This document shows positions 25,595 to 34,147 of a stretch of DNA of 64,000 nt, in pieces (position 1 is the first letter of the stretch; every line of letters begins with the position of its first letter). The stretch lies in NCBI GenBank assembly GCA_963819735.1, contig CAWFXC010000001.1, positions 806,001 to 870,000 on the forward strand. Direction: 5' to 3'. This stretch comes from CAWFXC01 sp963819735 (GTDB lineage Bacteria; Actinomycetota; Acidimicrobiia; IMCC26256; DASPTH01). The translations under genes and the position numbers were made by a program. The notes beneath the pieces are model-generated. The model saw only the letters and a program-made list of their open reading frames with translations, did not search any database and was not told the DNA's origin.

Positions 25595-26425
25595 CTAGGC
25601 CTTGACCCACGGCCCAGTGCCGTCGAGCGTCATCACGGTGAGCCCGCGTTCGGCGATGAGGTCGAGGCTCACGTGCACCGCTCCCGTGCTCGACTCGTCG
25701 CAGTCGCACAGGCAGACGGTCGCCTCGACCATCTGCTCCATCGACTCCTTCTGATCGTCGCGGATCACGTGACCGGCGAGGGCCTCGGCGCCCTCGCTCA
25801 TCACTGCGGCGCGCGGTTCGACGGTGTTGACCCGGATGCCGCTGCCCCACAACTCGTGGGCGAGCGAGTTGGTCTCCCGGTTGAGTGCCGCCTTCGACGA
25901 GCCGTAGATACCGATGGTCGACCCGAGCCCGGTCTGGTCGAACGGAGGCCCGGGCGCGTGCACCGCGCTCCGGCTCGACACGTTGACGATCCACCCCTCG
26001 CCCCGTTCGAGCATGGCGGGGAGCGCGGCCTGCGCGAGGTCGAGCGGCGCGTGCACGTTCACCTCGAACGTGATGCGTCGGCGCTTCAGCGGAAATGCCG
26101 ATGGCGTCGCGTACATCGCGGCCGCCGCGTTGTTCACCAGGATGTCGCACGGCCCGCCCAGCACCTCGGCCGCCTCGGGCACGATGCGGGCGCGGTCGTC
26201 GCCGTCGGCGAGATCAGCGGCCACCACCCCGACGATGCCGCCGTACTCGGCGAGCCGTGCCGCGGTTTCGTTGAGGCTGCCGGGCAAGGTCGGATGCTCG
26301 TCGACGGTACGGGCGGTGATCACCACCGCCGCACCCTCGGCCGCCAGCCGTTCGGCGATGCCGGCGCCGATCCCCCGGCTCGCACCCGTGACGATCGCCC
26401 GTCGTCCCGCAAATCGACCACTCAT
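25595..26425 (-). CDS. SDR family oxidoreductase
   Basis: A 276-residue SDR: cofactor loop TGASRGIGAGIA (13-24), a 10-residue insertion TVDEHPTLPG, VNNAAAAMYA, serine in NVSSRSAVHA and YGSSK active site. The tail ECDCDESSTG-type loop (VCLCDCDESSTGAVHVS) near residue 235 has an unusual Cys-Asp-rich stretch. Its ATG at 26425 overlaps by 4 bases the end of the frame-broken DegT-like gene, so it belongs to that minus-strand operon. Likely oxidises a hydroxy intermediate. Confidence 0.85.
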   Translation of the reverse strand: MSGRFAGRRAIVTGASRGIGAGIAERLAAEGAAVVITARTVDEHPTLPGSLNETAARLAEYGGIVGVVAADLADGDDRARIVPEAAEVLGGPCDILVNNAAAAMYATPSAFPLKRRRITFEVNVHAPLDLAQAALPAMLERGEGWIVNVSSRSAVHAPGPPFDQTGLGSTIGIYGSSKAALNRETNSLAHELWGSGIRVNTVEPRAAVMSEGAEALAGHVIRDDQKESMEQMVEATVCLCDCDESSTGAVHVSLDLIAERGLTVMTLDGTGPWVKA

Positions 26426-27656
26426 GATTTCACTCCTGCCGGTGGAAAGCCGTGGTCCCGCAGGAACTCACCCGCGGTCACACAGATGTACTCGATGTCG
26501 TCGTCGTCGAGGCCGTGGTTCGCCGGCAGGACGAGACCCTGCTCCATCACCCGGTCGGCGTTGGGCAACCCCCCGCTGGGCACCCGGTGCTCGGTCTTGG
26601 CGAACGCCGGCTGACGAACCACGTTGCCGGTCCAAACCATGCGGGTGTCGATGCCATGACCTTCCATGTGCTCCTGGAAGGCGGAACGGCGCACCCCCGA
26701 CTCCGGTCGGATCATGATGGGGAACATGTGCCAGCCCGTCTCGAGCCCCTCGAGCTGCCGGGGCAGCACGAACACATCGGGGTACGTGGCGAAGAACGCG
26801 GACAGCACCTCGAAGTTGCGCTGCCGGCGGGCCAGGTTGATCGGGAGCTTGTCGCAGTTGCACGCATCCGAACGCGGCGCTGAGCTCCGACGGCTCGAAG
26901 TTCCAGCCCACCTCGTCGAAGATGAAGAGGTTGTCGTACTCGAGTGCCGTCGATCTCGGAGAAGAACCGCTTGTCACCCTTCTTGGTGCCGAAGAGCTGC
27001 GGCTCCGAGCGGCGACCCCACCGGCGTAGCAGCACGCACCGGTCGATCAGCTCGTCGTCGTCGAGGAGCACCATGCCGCCGGTACCGGCCGCGGTGATGA
27101 TGTGCGACAACGCGAAGCTCGTGACGCTGATGTCGGAGCGGGTGCCGGTCGGCGTGCCACGCAGCGTCGGCGCCCAGCGCGTCGCACGAGTCCTCGATCA
27201 CCCGGAGGCCGTGCTGATCGGCGATGGCACGGATGCGGTCCCAGTCGGGCGCGTTGCCGATGAGGTTGGGCACGAGGATCGCGCGGGTCCGCGGCGCGAT
27301 CATCGCCTCGATGCCGTCGACGTCGATGTTGAACGTGTCGGGCTCGACGTCGACGAACACGGGCACCAGCCCCGATCGCACCAGCGGCGCGATGTCGGTG
27401 GAGAAGGTGACCGGCGACGGTGATCACCTCGTCGCCCGGTTGGCAGCCCGAGCAGCTCGACCGCGAGGTAGAGGGCCGACGAGCCGGAGTTGCACATGAC
27501 CCCGCGCCGCTTGCCGAACAGCTCGGCGACCCCCTGCTCGAACGCGCGGACGTTCTTGCCGATGCGCAGCGCGGTCGGTGGCCCGCGCAGCACCTCGAGG
27601 ACGGCGTCGATCTCTTCTTCGTCGTGGACGCTACCCGCGTAGTCGATCTTCCTCAT
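26422..27656 (-). pseudogene. DegT/RfbH-like PLP-family gene with five frame breaks
   Basis: The protein starts at 27656 (MRKIDYAGSVHDEEEIDAVL) and its family core can be followed to 26422, but in changing frames. Single-base deletions at GG 27442-27443, GG 27413-27414, GG 27169-27170, CC 26947-26948 and G 26854 restore one protein of about 408 residues. Restored landmarks: RGVMCNSGSSALYLAVELLG, EDSCDALGATLRGTPTGTRS, TSFALSHIITAAGTGGMVLL and RQRNFEVLSAFFATYPDVF. The active-site lysine of DegT aminotransferases is replaced by histidine (SFALSH), as in the RfbH/ColD sugar 3-dehydratases. Five breaks in about 600 bases mean either decay or poor sequence here. It overlaps the SDR below by 4 bases. 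Confidence 0.75.
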
Positions 27657-27678
27657 CGTCGATTCCTTCCGTTGACGA

Positions 27679-28545
27679 CTACTGGTCGAGCTTGAACACG
27701 CGCATCGCGTTCTCGCGCAGGAACTTCGGCCACACGTGGTCGCGGAACGGCACGTCGGGCAGCTCGGTGAAGATGCGCTCGAGACTCAAGCCCATTGGGT
27801 AGTACCCGGCGTACATGATCTTGTCGGCGCCGCGCGTGTTGGCGTAGTCGATGATCGCCTTCGGGTAGTGCTTGGGCGCGAACGCGCTCGGCATGTAGTA
27901 GAGCCCCGGCCACTTGAGCATGAGCTTCGCCGCCAACGCCTCCCACGGCTCGGCGCCGTGGCGCATCACGATGCGCAGCTCGGGGAAGTCGTAACAGACG
28001 TCGTCGAAGAGCATGACGTCCTGGCACGCCGACGGGAACCGCGGTCCCGCGATGCCGGCGTTGCTGATGATCGGGATGTCGAGGTCGACGCACGTCTGGT
28101 AGATCGGGTAGTAGCGACGGTCGTTCACGGGGACCTGCGGGTTGCAGCCGGCCGGGAACGTCGTGACCGCCTTGATGTCGTGTTCCTCCTTGGCGGCGCG
28201 GATCTTGCGCACCGCGCCGGTGATGTCGTTGGGGTCGATCTCCAGGCTGCCGACGAACCGGTCGGGGTGGTCCTTCAGCGCCCGCGCGCCCTCGTCGCTC
28301 TGCGCGCTCGTGAGGCCGATCGCCACGCCGTACTTGTCCATCTCGGCCAGCGTCACCGCCACGCCGTCCTGCGCTTCTTCGAGGTGGTTGGGCACCTCCT
28401 TGAACATGTAGCCGGCGGGCATCTCCAGATCGTCGCTGGCGTCGTCGTGGATGAGCGGCCTCAGGTAGTCGTAGTTGCGTTGGGCGTCGGCCTTCGGGAA
28501 CCCGATCATCAGATCGATGGCTCCGATGTCCGTGGGCATGGTCAT
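27679..28545 (-). CDS. Amidohydrolase family protein (amidohydrolase-2 type)
   Basis: A 288-residue TIM-barrel metal hydrolase or decarboxylase, shorter than the 11923 protein. Recognisable pieces: DIGAIDLMIGFPKADAQRNY at 6-25, NAGIAGPRFPSACQDVMLFDD, the metal histidine region IVMRHGAEPWEALAAKLML, and GADKIMYAGYYPMGLSLERI where the conserved Asp of GSDYP is replaced (AGYYP). The N-terminal H-x-H/D-x-H motif of the family is also absent (DLMIG), so metal binding may be altered. ATG at 28545 begins the conserved part. It precedes the DegT-like gene by 22 bases and follows the MarR gene by 40. Confidence 0.75.
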   Translation of the reverse strand: MTMPTDIGAIDLMIGFPKADAQRNYDYLRPLIHDDASDDLEMPAGYMFKEVPNHLEEAQDGVAVTLAEMDKYGVAIGLTSAQSDEGARALKDHPDRFVGSLEIDPNDITGAVRKIRAAKEEHDIKAVTTFPAGCNPQVPVNDRRYYPIYQTCVDLDIPIISNAGIAGPRFPSACQDVMLFDDVCYDFPELRIVMRHGAEPWEALAAKLMLKWPGLYYMPSAFAPKHYPKAIIDYANTRGADKIMYAGYYPMGLSLERIFTELPDVPFRDHVWPKFLRENAMRVFKLDQ

Positions 28546-28585
28546 GCGTGGTCTCCTCGTTCGTTGCTGATCGTCGTGATTCGGT

Positions 28586-29101
28586 TCAGGGCGTGCGGGA
28601 CGCGGGCGCGCGCGACGCAGGCGTGCGGTCGACGCCGCGGAACTGCACGGCGCGGAAGTCGTCGACCAGCCGGGTGAGCAGCTCGCCCAACGCGCGGCGC
28701 TCGGTGGGCGACCACCGGTCGAGTGCGTCGCGGAGGTGTCCTTCCAAGACCCCGGCGATGCGCCGACGCGCCGCCGCGCCGGCGGGAGTGGCCTCCACCA
28801 CGACGACTCGGGCATCGGCCGGAGAGGGCGTGCGCACGATGAACCCGAGCTCCTCCAGGCGCCGCACCTGGCGACCGGTGGAAGCGGCATCCATGCGCGC
28901 CAGCCGGGCGAGCTCACCGAGCGGGAGCGGGCCGTGCTCGTCGATGCGGCGCAGGAGCACGTAGGCGGGGCGGGAGAGGTCGACGCCGGTGGCCGCCACC
29001 AGCCCGGCGTGCCCGGTGCGGCTGGCCTGGAGCCGATCGAGCTGCTCGAGCGCGCGTTGGATCGGGGCCAGTTCGTCGTCCGGCGTGAGCGTCTCGGCCA
29101 T
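28586..29101 (-). CDS. MarR family transcriptional regulator
   Basis: A 171-residue winged-helix protein. LGELARLARMDAASTGRQVR is the recognition helix region and PADARVVVVEATPAGAAARR the wing. The C-terminal GVDRTPASRAPASRTP is a low-complexity tail. The ATG at 29101 is immediately downstream of an AT-rich block (29111-29134) unlike the surroundings, a probable promoter/operator. It heads a minus-strand run (regulator, amidohydrolase, DegT-like, SDR) and probably controls it. Confidence 0.85.
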   Translation of the reverse strand: MAETLTPDDELAPIQRALEQLDRLQASRTGHAGLVAATGVDLSRPAYVLLRRIDEHGPLPLGELARLARMDAASTGRQVRRLEELGFIVRTPSPADARVVVVEATPAGAAARRRIAGVLEGHLRDALDRWSPTERRALGELLTRLVDDFRAVQFRGVDRTPASRAPASRTP

Positions 29102-29110
29102 CGGCGCACC

Positions 29111-29134
29111 CTAGAATAATTTGTTTGGGTCTAG
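29111..29134 (-). promoter_or_regulatory. AT-rich promoter/operator of the MarR gene
   Basis: A 24-base segment begins CTAGA and ends TCTAG around an AT-rich core, just 10 bases upstream of the MarR start. It is one of the few AT-rich islands in the window. MarR proteins commonly bind inverted repeats overlapping their own -10 region. Confidence 0.4.
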
Positions 29135-29144
29135 CAACTAATGC

Positions 29145-30077
29145 TCAGGCGAGCGGGAACTGCTCCCCCACCAGGTCCTCCGACAGGGTCCAGAGCCGCG
29201 CCGCCGACGCCGGGTCGAGGGCCCACGGCGCGTGCTGGTCGGTCACCTGGCAGTCGGCGAGGTAGGTGCCACCCTCGGCGTCGAGCTCGGGGGCGGTGGC
29301 CGCCCACACCGACGTCGCCGCGCCCTGCTCCAGCGTCTTCCACTCCGGCATCCCACCCGACGGGCTCCGCTTGGCCATGTCCATCAGCTCGGCGAGGTCG
29401 TCCTTGGTCATGTAGCGACCGAGCTCGGTGTGGATCATCCCGGGGTGCACCGCGTAGGCGTGCACCCCGCGGTCGGCGAGGCGATGGTCGAGCTCCACCG
29501 AGAACAGGATGTTGGCGGTCTTCGACTGACCGTACGACGCGAACTTGTTGTACGGACGCCGTTCGAAGTTGGGATCGTCCCAGACGATGTCCGACGAGAC
29601 GTGCCCTCCTGAGCTGAGGTTGACGACGCGCGACGGCGGATCCGCCAGCAGCGCGGGCACGAGGAGATTCGTCAGCAGGAAGTGCCCGAGGTGGTTGGTG
29701 CCGAACTGCATCTCGAAGCCGTCGGCAGTCTGCTCGAGCGGGGTGTACATCACTCCCGCGTTGTTCACGAGCAGGTGCAAGCGATCGTGCGCGGCGAGGT
29801 ACCCGGCCGCGAATTCGCGCACGCCGGCGAGCGACGCGAGATCGAGCAAACCGACCTCGAGCTCCGCGTCGGGCACGCGGTCGCGGATCGACGCCGCCGC
29901 GGCTTCCGTGCGTTCCGGATTGCGCGCCGCGAGCACGACGCGTGCGCCGGCCGCGGCCAGCGCCCGCGCGGTCTCCAGGCCGATGCCGGTCGAGGCGCCG
30001 GTGACGACGGCGATCTTGCCGTGCAGGTCGACGCCGTCGAGCACTTCATCGGTGGTGGTCTCGAAGCCGAGGGTCAC
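29145..30077 (-). CDS. SDR family oxidoreductase, retinol-dehydrogenase-like
   Basis: A 310-residue SDR of the longer, retinol-dehydrogenase/WWOX-like type: TGASTGIGLETARAL, NNAGVMYTPLEQTADGFEMQ, TNHLGHFLLTNLLVP, NLSSGGH and YGQSKTANILFS with the catalytic Tyr and Lys. The C-terminus GGTYLADCQV is characteristic of the same subgroup. GTG at 30077 overlaps the upstream crotonase by GTGA. It would oxidise or reduce a lipophilic alcohol/ketone such as a sterol. It ends 11 bases before the MarR promoter block. Confidence 0.85.
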   Translation of the reverse strand: MTLGFETTTDEVLDGVDLHGKIAVVTGASTGIGLETARALAAAGARVVLAARNPERTEAAAASIRDRVPDAELEVGLLDLASLAGVREFAAGYLAAHDRLHLLVNNAGVMYTPLEQTADGFEMQFGTNHLGHFLLTNLLVPALLADPPSRVVNLSSGGHVSSDIVWDDPNFERRPYNKFASYGQSKTANILFSVELDHRLADRGVHAYAVHPGMIHTELGRYMTKDDLAELMDMAKRSPSGGMPEWKTLEQGAATSVWAATAPELDAEGGTYLADCQVTDQHAPWALDPASAARLWTLSEDLVGEQFPLA

Positions 30078-30904
30078 GGCTCGCTCCTCTCCGGCCACTC
30101 GGGCCAGTCGGTCGAGACGCGGCGCGTCCACACCGGATCGCGTCGCTCCAGGAATGCCATCACACCTTCTCGTGCGTCGGCGCTGCCCATCAGGTGATGG
30201 TGCAGCTCGGTCTCGAGCCGGCCCACCTCGTCGCGGTCGAGCTCGAGCCCTCGCCACAACAGGCGCTTGCTGAACGCCACCGACAACGGCGCGGTGTTCA
30301 CCGCGATGTCGTACGCGAGTTCGAGCGCGGCCGGCAGCACCTCGTCGTTCGGCAGGCACCGGCTCGCCACCCCCATCTCCTTCGCCTCGCGCCCCTCGAA
30401 GGTGCGGCCGCTCAACAGGATTTCGGCCGCGTTGGCCAACCCGGCGATGCGGGGCAGGGTCCAGTGTACGAACGCGTCACCCATCACCCCGCGACGCGCC
30501 TGCACCACGCCGTACTTCGCGTCGGCGGCGATGAACCGGATGTCGCATTGGAGCGCCAACGTGAGGCCGAGGCCGATGGCGTGTCCGTTCACCGCCGCGA
30601 TCACCGGCTTGCGGATCTCCCACGCCGCCGGCGTCACCGGTGACGCCGAGAACGTGTTCTCGTCGGCCACGCCGAAGGTCTGGTCACCGCGCGAGAGATC
30701 GGCGCCGGCGCAGAACGCGGGCGGCGTGCCGGTGAGGACCACGACGCGCACGTCGTCGTCGGTGTCGCACCGCCGATAGGCGTCGCTCAGCTCGGCACCC
30801 ATCGACCCGCCGAACGCATTGCGGACGTCGGGGCGGTCGAGGGTGATGACGGCGACGCGATCGACCACCTCGAATCGAACGTCCCGGTACTCATCCACGT
30901 TCAT
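30074..30904 (-). CDS. Enoyl-CoA hydratase/isomerase family protein
   Basis: A 276-residue crotonase: LDRPDVRNAFGGSMG, AFCAGADLSRGDQ for the first oxyanion segment, NGHAIGLGLTLALQCDIRFI for the second, and EGVMAFLERRDPVWTRR at the C-terminus. ATG at 30904 (MNVDEYRDV) is preferred over an upstream ATG at 30940, which adds a 12-residue segment with no family match. It couples by GTGA to the SDR that follows. General role: hydration of an unsaturated acyl-CoA. Confidence 0.85.
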   Translation of the reverse strand: MNVDEYRDVRFEVVDRVAVITLDRPDVRNAFGGSMGAELSDAYRRCDTDDDVRVVVLTGTPPAFCAGADLSRGDQTFGVADENTFSASPVTPAAWEIRKPVIAAVNGHAIGLGLTLALQCDIRFIAADAKYGVVQARRGVMGDAFVHWTLPRIAGLANAAEILLSGRTFEGREAKEMGVASRCLPNDEVLPAALELAYDIAVNTAPLSVAFSKRLLWRGLELDRDEVGRLETELHHHLMGSADAREGVMAFLERRDPVWTRRVSTDWPEWPERSEP

Positions 30905-31000
30905 GTTCTCCGCACCGCCTTCACGTCTTCCGCACCACATGCGTTGCTCCGCACCTCACCGCGACACTGCAGACAACGTTTACGTTCGTGCCGCCCACGG

Positions 31001-32020
31001 TCACGTGCTCCGCACGGCTTCTACGAGCGCGGCGAGGTCGGCGGGTGGGAACTCGTACCCCGGGAAGTAGCAGCTCACGCGCGACGCGATCCCACCGAAG
31101 CGTTCGACGATCTCGCGACCACACTCCTCCGGCGCGCCGAACACCGCGATCGTGCGCAGCACGTCGTCGTCGATGAGGGTCGCCATCGTCGCCCACTCCC
31201 CCTGCTTCGACAGCCGGTTCAGCTCCGGTTGCAGCTCCCCCCACCCCTCGACGTCGAGCACGGGCTTGTACGACGGCGTCGATCCGTAGAACGAGAGCAG
31301 ACCCTTCACGCCGCGTGTCGCGACGGCGATCTCCTCGTCGGTGCGCCCGGCGCACACGATCGCCTCGCAGATCACCTCGACCTCGTCGGCGGCGCGCCCA
31401 CCCTTGGCGCGGCCGCGCTCGATCGCGGGCAGGGTGCGCTCGGCGAGATGACGCGCGCTGTTGAACGGCATCACAAGCACGCCGTCGGCCACCTCGGCCG
31501 CGATCTCGGTCATGCGCGGACCCAGCGCGCCGACCAGCACCGGCGGCGGACCGTACGGGTTCGGCCCGGGGTTGAAGTTCGGTGTCATCAGCGTGTGGGT
31601 CGTGAACTCACCCCGGAAGTCGAGCTTGGCCGTGCCCTCCCACGCGGCGAAGATCGCCTTCGTCGCCTGCACCCATTCCCGCATGCGCGGCACCGGGCGC
31701 GACCACTGGGCGCCGAACCGCTTCTCGATCGCCGGTTTCACCTGTGATCCGAGGCCGAGGCGGAACCGGCCGCGCGACAGCACCTGCAGGTCGTAGGCGA
31801 CGTTCGCCAGTTGCATCGGGCTGCGCGGGAACGCGATCGCCACGTTCGTCATGAGGTCGGCTTCCACGGTGCGCGCCGCGATCGCCAACGGCAGGAACGG
31901 ATCGTGCTGACCCTCGAAGGTGAACAGGCCGTCGACGCCGGTGGCGGCGCGCGCCCGGCACTGGCCCTCGATGTCGTCGAGGCTGGTGCCCATCAGCACG
32001 TCGACCTTGAGCGCGCTCAC
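31001..32020 (-). CDS. LLM class F420-dependent oxidoreductase (MSMEG_2256-type)
   Basis: A 339-residue luciferase-like protein. The start KVDVLMGTSLDDIEGQCRAR and GVDGLFTFEGQHDPFLPL match the TIGR03617 subgroup of mycobacterial F420-dependent enzymes; RLGLGSQVKPAIEKRFG provides phosphate contacts. The GTG at 32020 overlaps the upstream sulfotransferase gene stop by GTGA. Such enzymes transfer hydride between F420H2 and hydrophobic substrates; the substrate is unknown. Confidence 0.85.
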   Translation of the reverse strand: MSALKVDVLMGTSLDDIEGQCRARAATGVDGLFTFEGQHDPFLPLAIAARTVEADLMTNVAIAFPRSPMQLANVAYDLQVLSRGRFRLGLGSQVKPAIEKRFGAQWSRPVPRMREWVQATKAIFAAWEGTAKLDFRGEFTTHTLMTPNFNPGPNPYGPPPVLVGALGPRMTEIAAEVADGVLVMPFNSARHLAERTLPAIERGRAKGGRAADEVEVICEAIVCAGRTDEEIAVATRGVKGLLSFYGSTPSYKPVLDVEGWGELQPELNRLSKQGEWATMATLIDDDVLRTIAVFGAPEECGREIVERFGGIASRVSCYFPGYEFPPADLAALVEAVRST

Positions 32021-33165
32021 ACTGCTTCCCGGGGCACGTCGAAGCGGTCGAGGTACCGGGCGAACTGCTGCTCGAGGTCGGCCCGCTCCACCCCGAACTC
32101 GGCGAGGGAGTAGGTGTGCGAGCCGAATCGGTTCTGCCGGTGGGAGGCCGCCTGGTCGCGTATCGCCTGCTCGGTCACCGCGCTCCATTCGATGTCGAAG
32201 TACTCGTACAGCGCGTGCACCGAACCGACCGGGTCGGAGCAGAGCTGCGCGTAGGGCAGGTCGAAGAACATGTCGTCGCCCACGCGCTCGCGGTAGTCGA
32301 GCACACGATCGAGGATCGCGCCGAGCATCACCGGCCAGTGCGCGGCGATGTACGCGTCGTGGTCCTCGTCGCTGAACGTGCCGGAGAGCGACCGCACCAA
32401 GCTGAATGTCGAGGCGGCAGCTCGCACCGGATCGCGGTGGGTCACCACGTACCGCGCGTCGGGATACACCGGCGCCAAGTAGTCGATTCCCATCCCGTGC
32501 CCGGGCGACTTCAGCTGCCACCGCCCCGGGCACTCCGACTGGAGGACCTGGAGCAGCGAGCGGTGATACCGGTAGGCCGCGCTCCAATCGGTCGCGAGCA
32601 TCCACTCGTCGTAGGAGGGGACATTGAACATGGTGGAGAAGTGCGGGCTCACGAAGTGCTGGGCGAGCACGACGAGACACTCCACCGGATCGTCGGGCGC
32701 GTCGTGGTGGATCGCCTTGAACCCTGGGTTGAGCTGCCCCAGCACGTCGGGCGCGTTCCGGGCGGCGACGAAACGCGGGTCGTCGCGGTAGGTCGCCCGC
32801 GTGGGTGGCGGCACCGAGTCGGTCGCTTCCCACGCCAACAACGAGCGGTTGTCGGGGTCGCCGGCCAGGAGATGGCTCAGCGCGCTCGTCCCGGTTCGCG
32901 ACAGTCCGACGACGATGATCGGCGCGGTCACCGGCGCTTCCGACCGCGCCGGGTCCCGAGCGTGCCAGTCGGTGACCCGCAGTCGGTTGGCGAGCTCGGC
33001 GCGGATCGTGCCGTCGAACACCGCGGCGCCGATGGCGTTGAGCCCCGCCTCTCGGGTGATCGAGTCGTGCAGCTGCTCGAGTCCCTCGCGGAACGACGGG
33101 TCGCCGTAGTCGTCGAGCCCGACGCTCGCCGCGACCTCCTCCAGGATGTCGTCGACGTCTGCCAC
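32017..33165 (-). CDS. Sulfotransferase family protein
   Basis: A 382-residue PAPS-dependent sulfotransferase-fold protein (family of PF13469). The 5'-phosphosulfate loop is IIVVGLSRTGTSALSHLL (83-100), and the 3'-phosphate region VVTHRDPVRAAAS lies in the middle. Members of this group in actinobacteria sit near lipid genes and may sulfate sterols or glycolipids, though some lack activity. GTG at 33165 begins a helix-rich N-terminal domain. It overlaps the LLM gene by 4 bases, which suggests a shared pathway. Confidence 0.8.
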   Translation of the reverse strand: MADVDDILEEVAASVGLDDYGDPSFREGLEQLHDSITREAGLNAIGAAVFDGTIRAELANRLRVTDWHARDPARSEAPVTAPIIVVGLSRTGTSALSHLLAGDPDNRSLLAWEATDSVPPPTRATYRDDPRFVAARNAPDVLGQLNPGFKAIHHDAPDDPVECLVVLAQHFVSPHFSTMFNVPSYDEWMLATDWSAAYRYHRSLLQVLQSECPGRWQLKSPGHGMGIDYLAPVYPDARYVVTHRDPVRAAASTFSLVRSLSGTFSDEDHDAYIAAHWPVMLGAILDRVLDYRERVGDDMFFDLPYAQLCSDPVGSVHALYEYFDIEWSAVTEQAIRDQAASHRQNRFGSHTYSLAEFGVERADLEQQFARYLDRFDVPREAV

Positions 33166-33199
33166 CGTCCCCCCCTCGCGCCCGTGCCGTCGTCGCAGG

Positions 33200-34078
33200 T
33201 CAGAAATCGAGCGCGTCGCGCGTGCGCGCGAGCTCGTCGGGATCGGCGGTGGTGGGCACGAGAAAGAGCTCGTCGGCCCCGGCGTCACGCGCGTTGTCGA
33301 CGGCGCGGCGCAGTGCGTCCGGGGTGAAGCAGGCGACCTCGCCCGCGGCCCACTCACCGACGCCCGGTCCCATGATCTTCATATAGTCGTGCGCGTATCC
33401 CCGCAAACGGGTCTCGGCGTCAGGGCCGATGGCGTACCAGATGCTCGACGACAGGTGCGGCGCATCGGTGCGCCCGGCCTCGACCCACGCCGCCTTGATC
33501 TGGTCGAAAGCCGCCGCCATCGCGTCGCGGTTGCCGTCCATGGTCCATGCGCCGTCGACGCCGTCGGCCCACTTCGCCGCGCGCGCGATCGCCTTCGGCC
33601 CCATCACGCCCGCGATCACCGGCGGCCCGCCGGGCTGGACCGGGGGCGGGCCCACCGGGTCGGCACCGTCGAACGGCGGCTCACCCGCCCAGATCGTCCG
33701 CATCCTCGCCACCTGTTCGTCCATGCGCTGCCACCGCCGGGCGAACGAGCCGCCGATGGCGCGGTAGTCGTGCTCCCGGCCACCCACACCGACCCCGACG
33801 GTGAGGCGACCGTCGGAGAGGACGTCGACCGAGGCCATCTGCTTCGCCACCGCGACTTCGTCGTGCGCAGGCAGGATCACGATCGTGGTCCAGAGTCGCA
33901 CCCGCTCGGTGAGGGCGGCGGCAGCCGCGAGGTCGACGGTGTAGTCGTGGCTCGTGTAGGTGATGCGTTCCGGGATGGCCAGGCTCGGCCACGGGCCGGC
34001 GTCGACCTCCGCGCACCAACGCAGGGTCTCGGCGCGACGGTGCGGGAGCATCGTGGGCAGGGTCATCGACAGGTTCAC
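33200..34078 (-). CDS. LLM class F420-dependent oxidoreductase
   Basis: A 292-residue luciferase-like protein with MNLSMTLPTMLPHRRAE at the start, TIVILPAHDEVAVAKQMASV and LTVGVGVGGREHDYRAIGG (phosphate loop), ending in a helix common to F420 enzymes. It is shorter than the average 330-360 because the last insertion region is missing. It lies between the SnoaL gene (34140) and the sulfotransferase on the same strand, gaps 61 and 34 bases, so one transcript is plausible. Substrate unknown. Confidence 0.8.
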   Translation of the reverse strand: MNLSMTLPTMLPHRRAETLRWCAEVDAGPWPSLAIPERITYTSHDYTVDLAAAAALTERVRLWTTIVILPAHDEVAVAKQMASVDVLSDGRLTVGVGVGGREHDYRAIGGSFARRWQRMDEQVARMRTIWAGEPPFDGADPVGPPPVQPGGPPVIAGVMGPKAIARAAKWADGVDGAWTMDGNRDAMAAAFDQIKAAWVEAGRTDAPHLSSSIWYAIGPDAETRLRGYAHDYMKIMGPGVGEWAAGEVACFTPDALRRAVDNARDAGADELFLVPTTADPDELARTRDALDF

Positions 34079-34112
34079 GCGGGCAGTCCTGACGGTCGGT
34101 CGATCGGGGTCG

Positions 34113-34147
34113 CGGTCGGGGTCACGAACACGGTCGGGGTCACGAAC
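34113..34147. repeat. Tandem 17-18 base repeat overlapping a stop codon
   Basis: CGGTCGGGGTCACGAACA (34113-34130) is repeated with one mismatch at 34131-34148. The second copy contains the stop codon of the minus-strand SnoaL gene (34140-34142), so the duplication extended the 3' end of that gene or its flank. Confidence 0.65.

Noticed and set aside
24284..33165. Secondary-metabolite gene cluster (P450, DegT-like, sulfotransferase, SDRs)
   Set aside because: No polyketide synthase, peptide synthetase, terpene synthase or glycosyltransferase is present; the surroundings are beta-oxidation genes.
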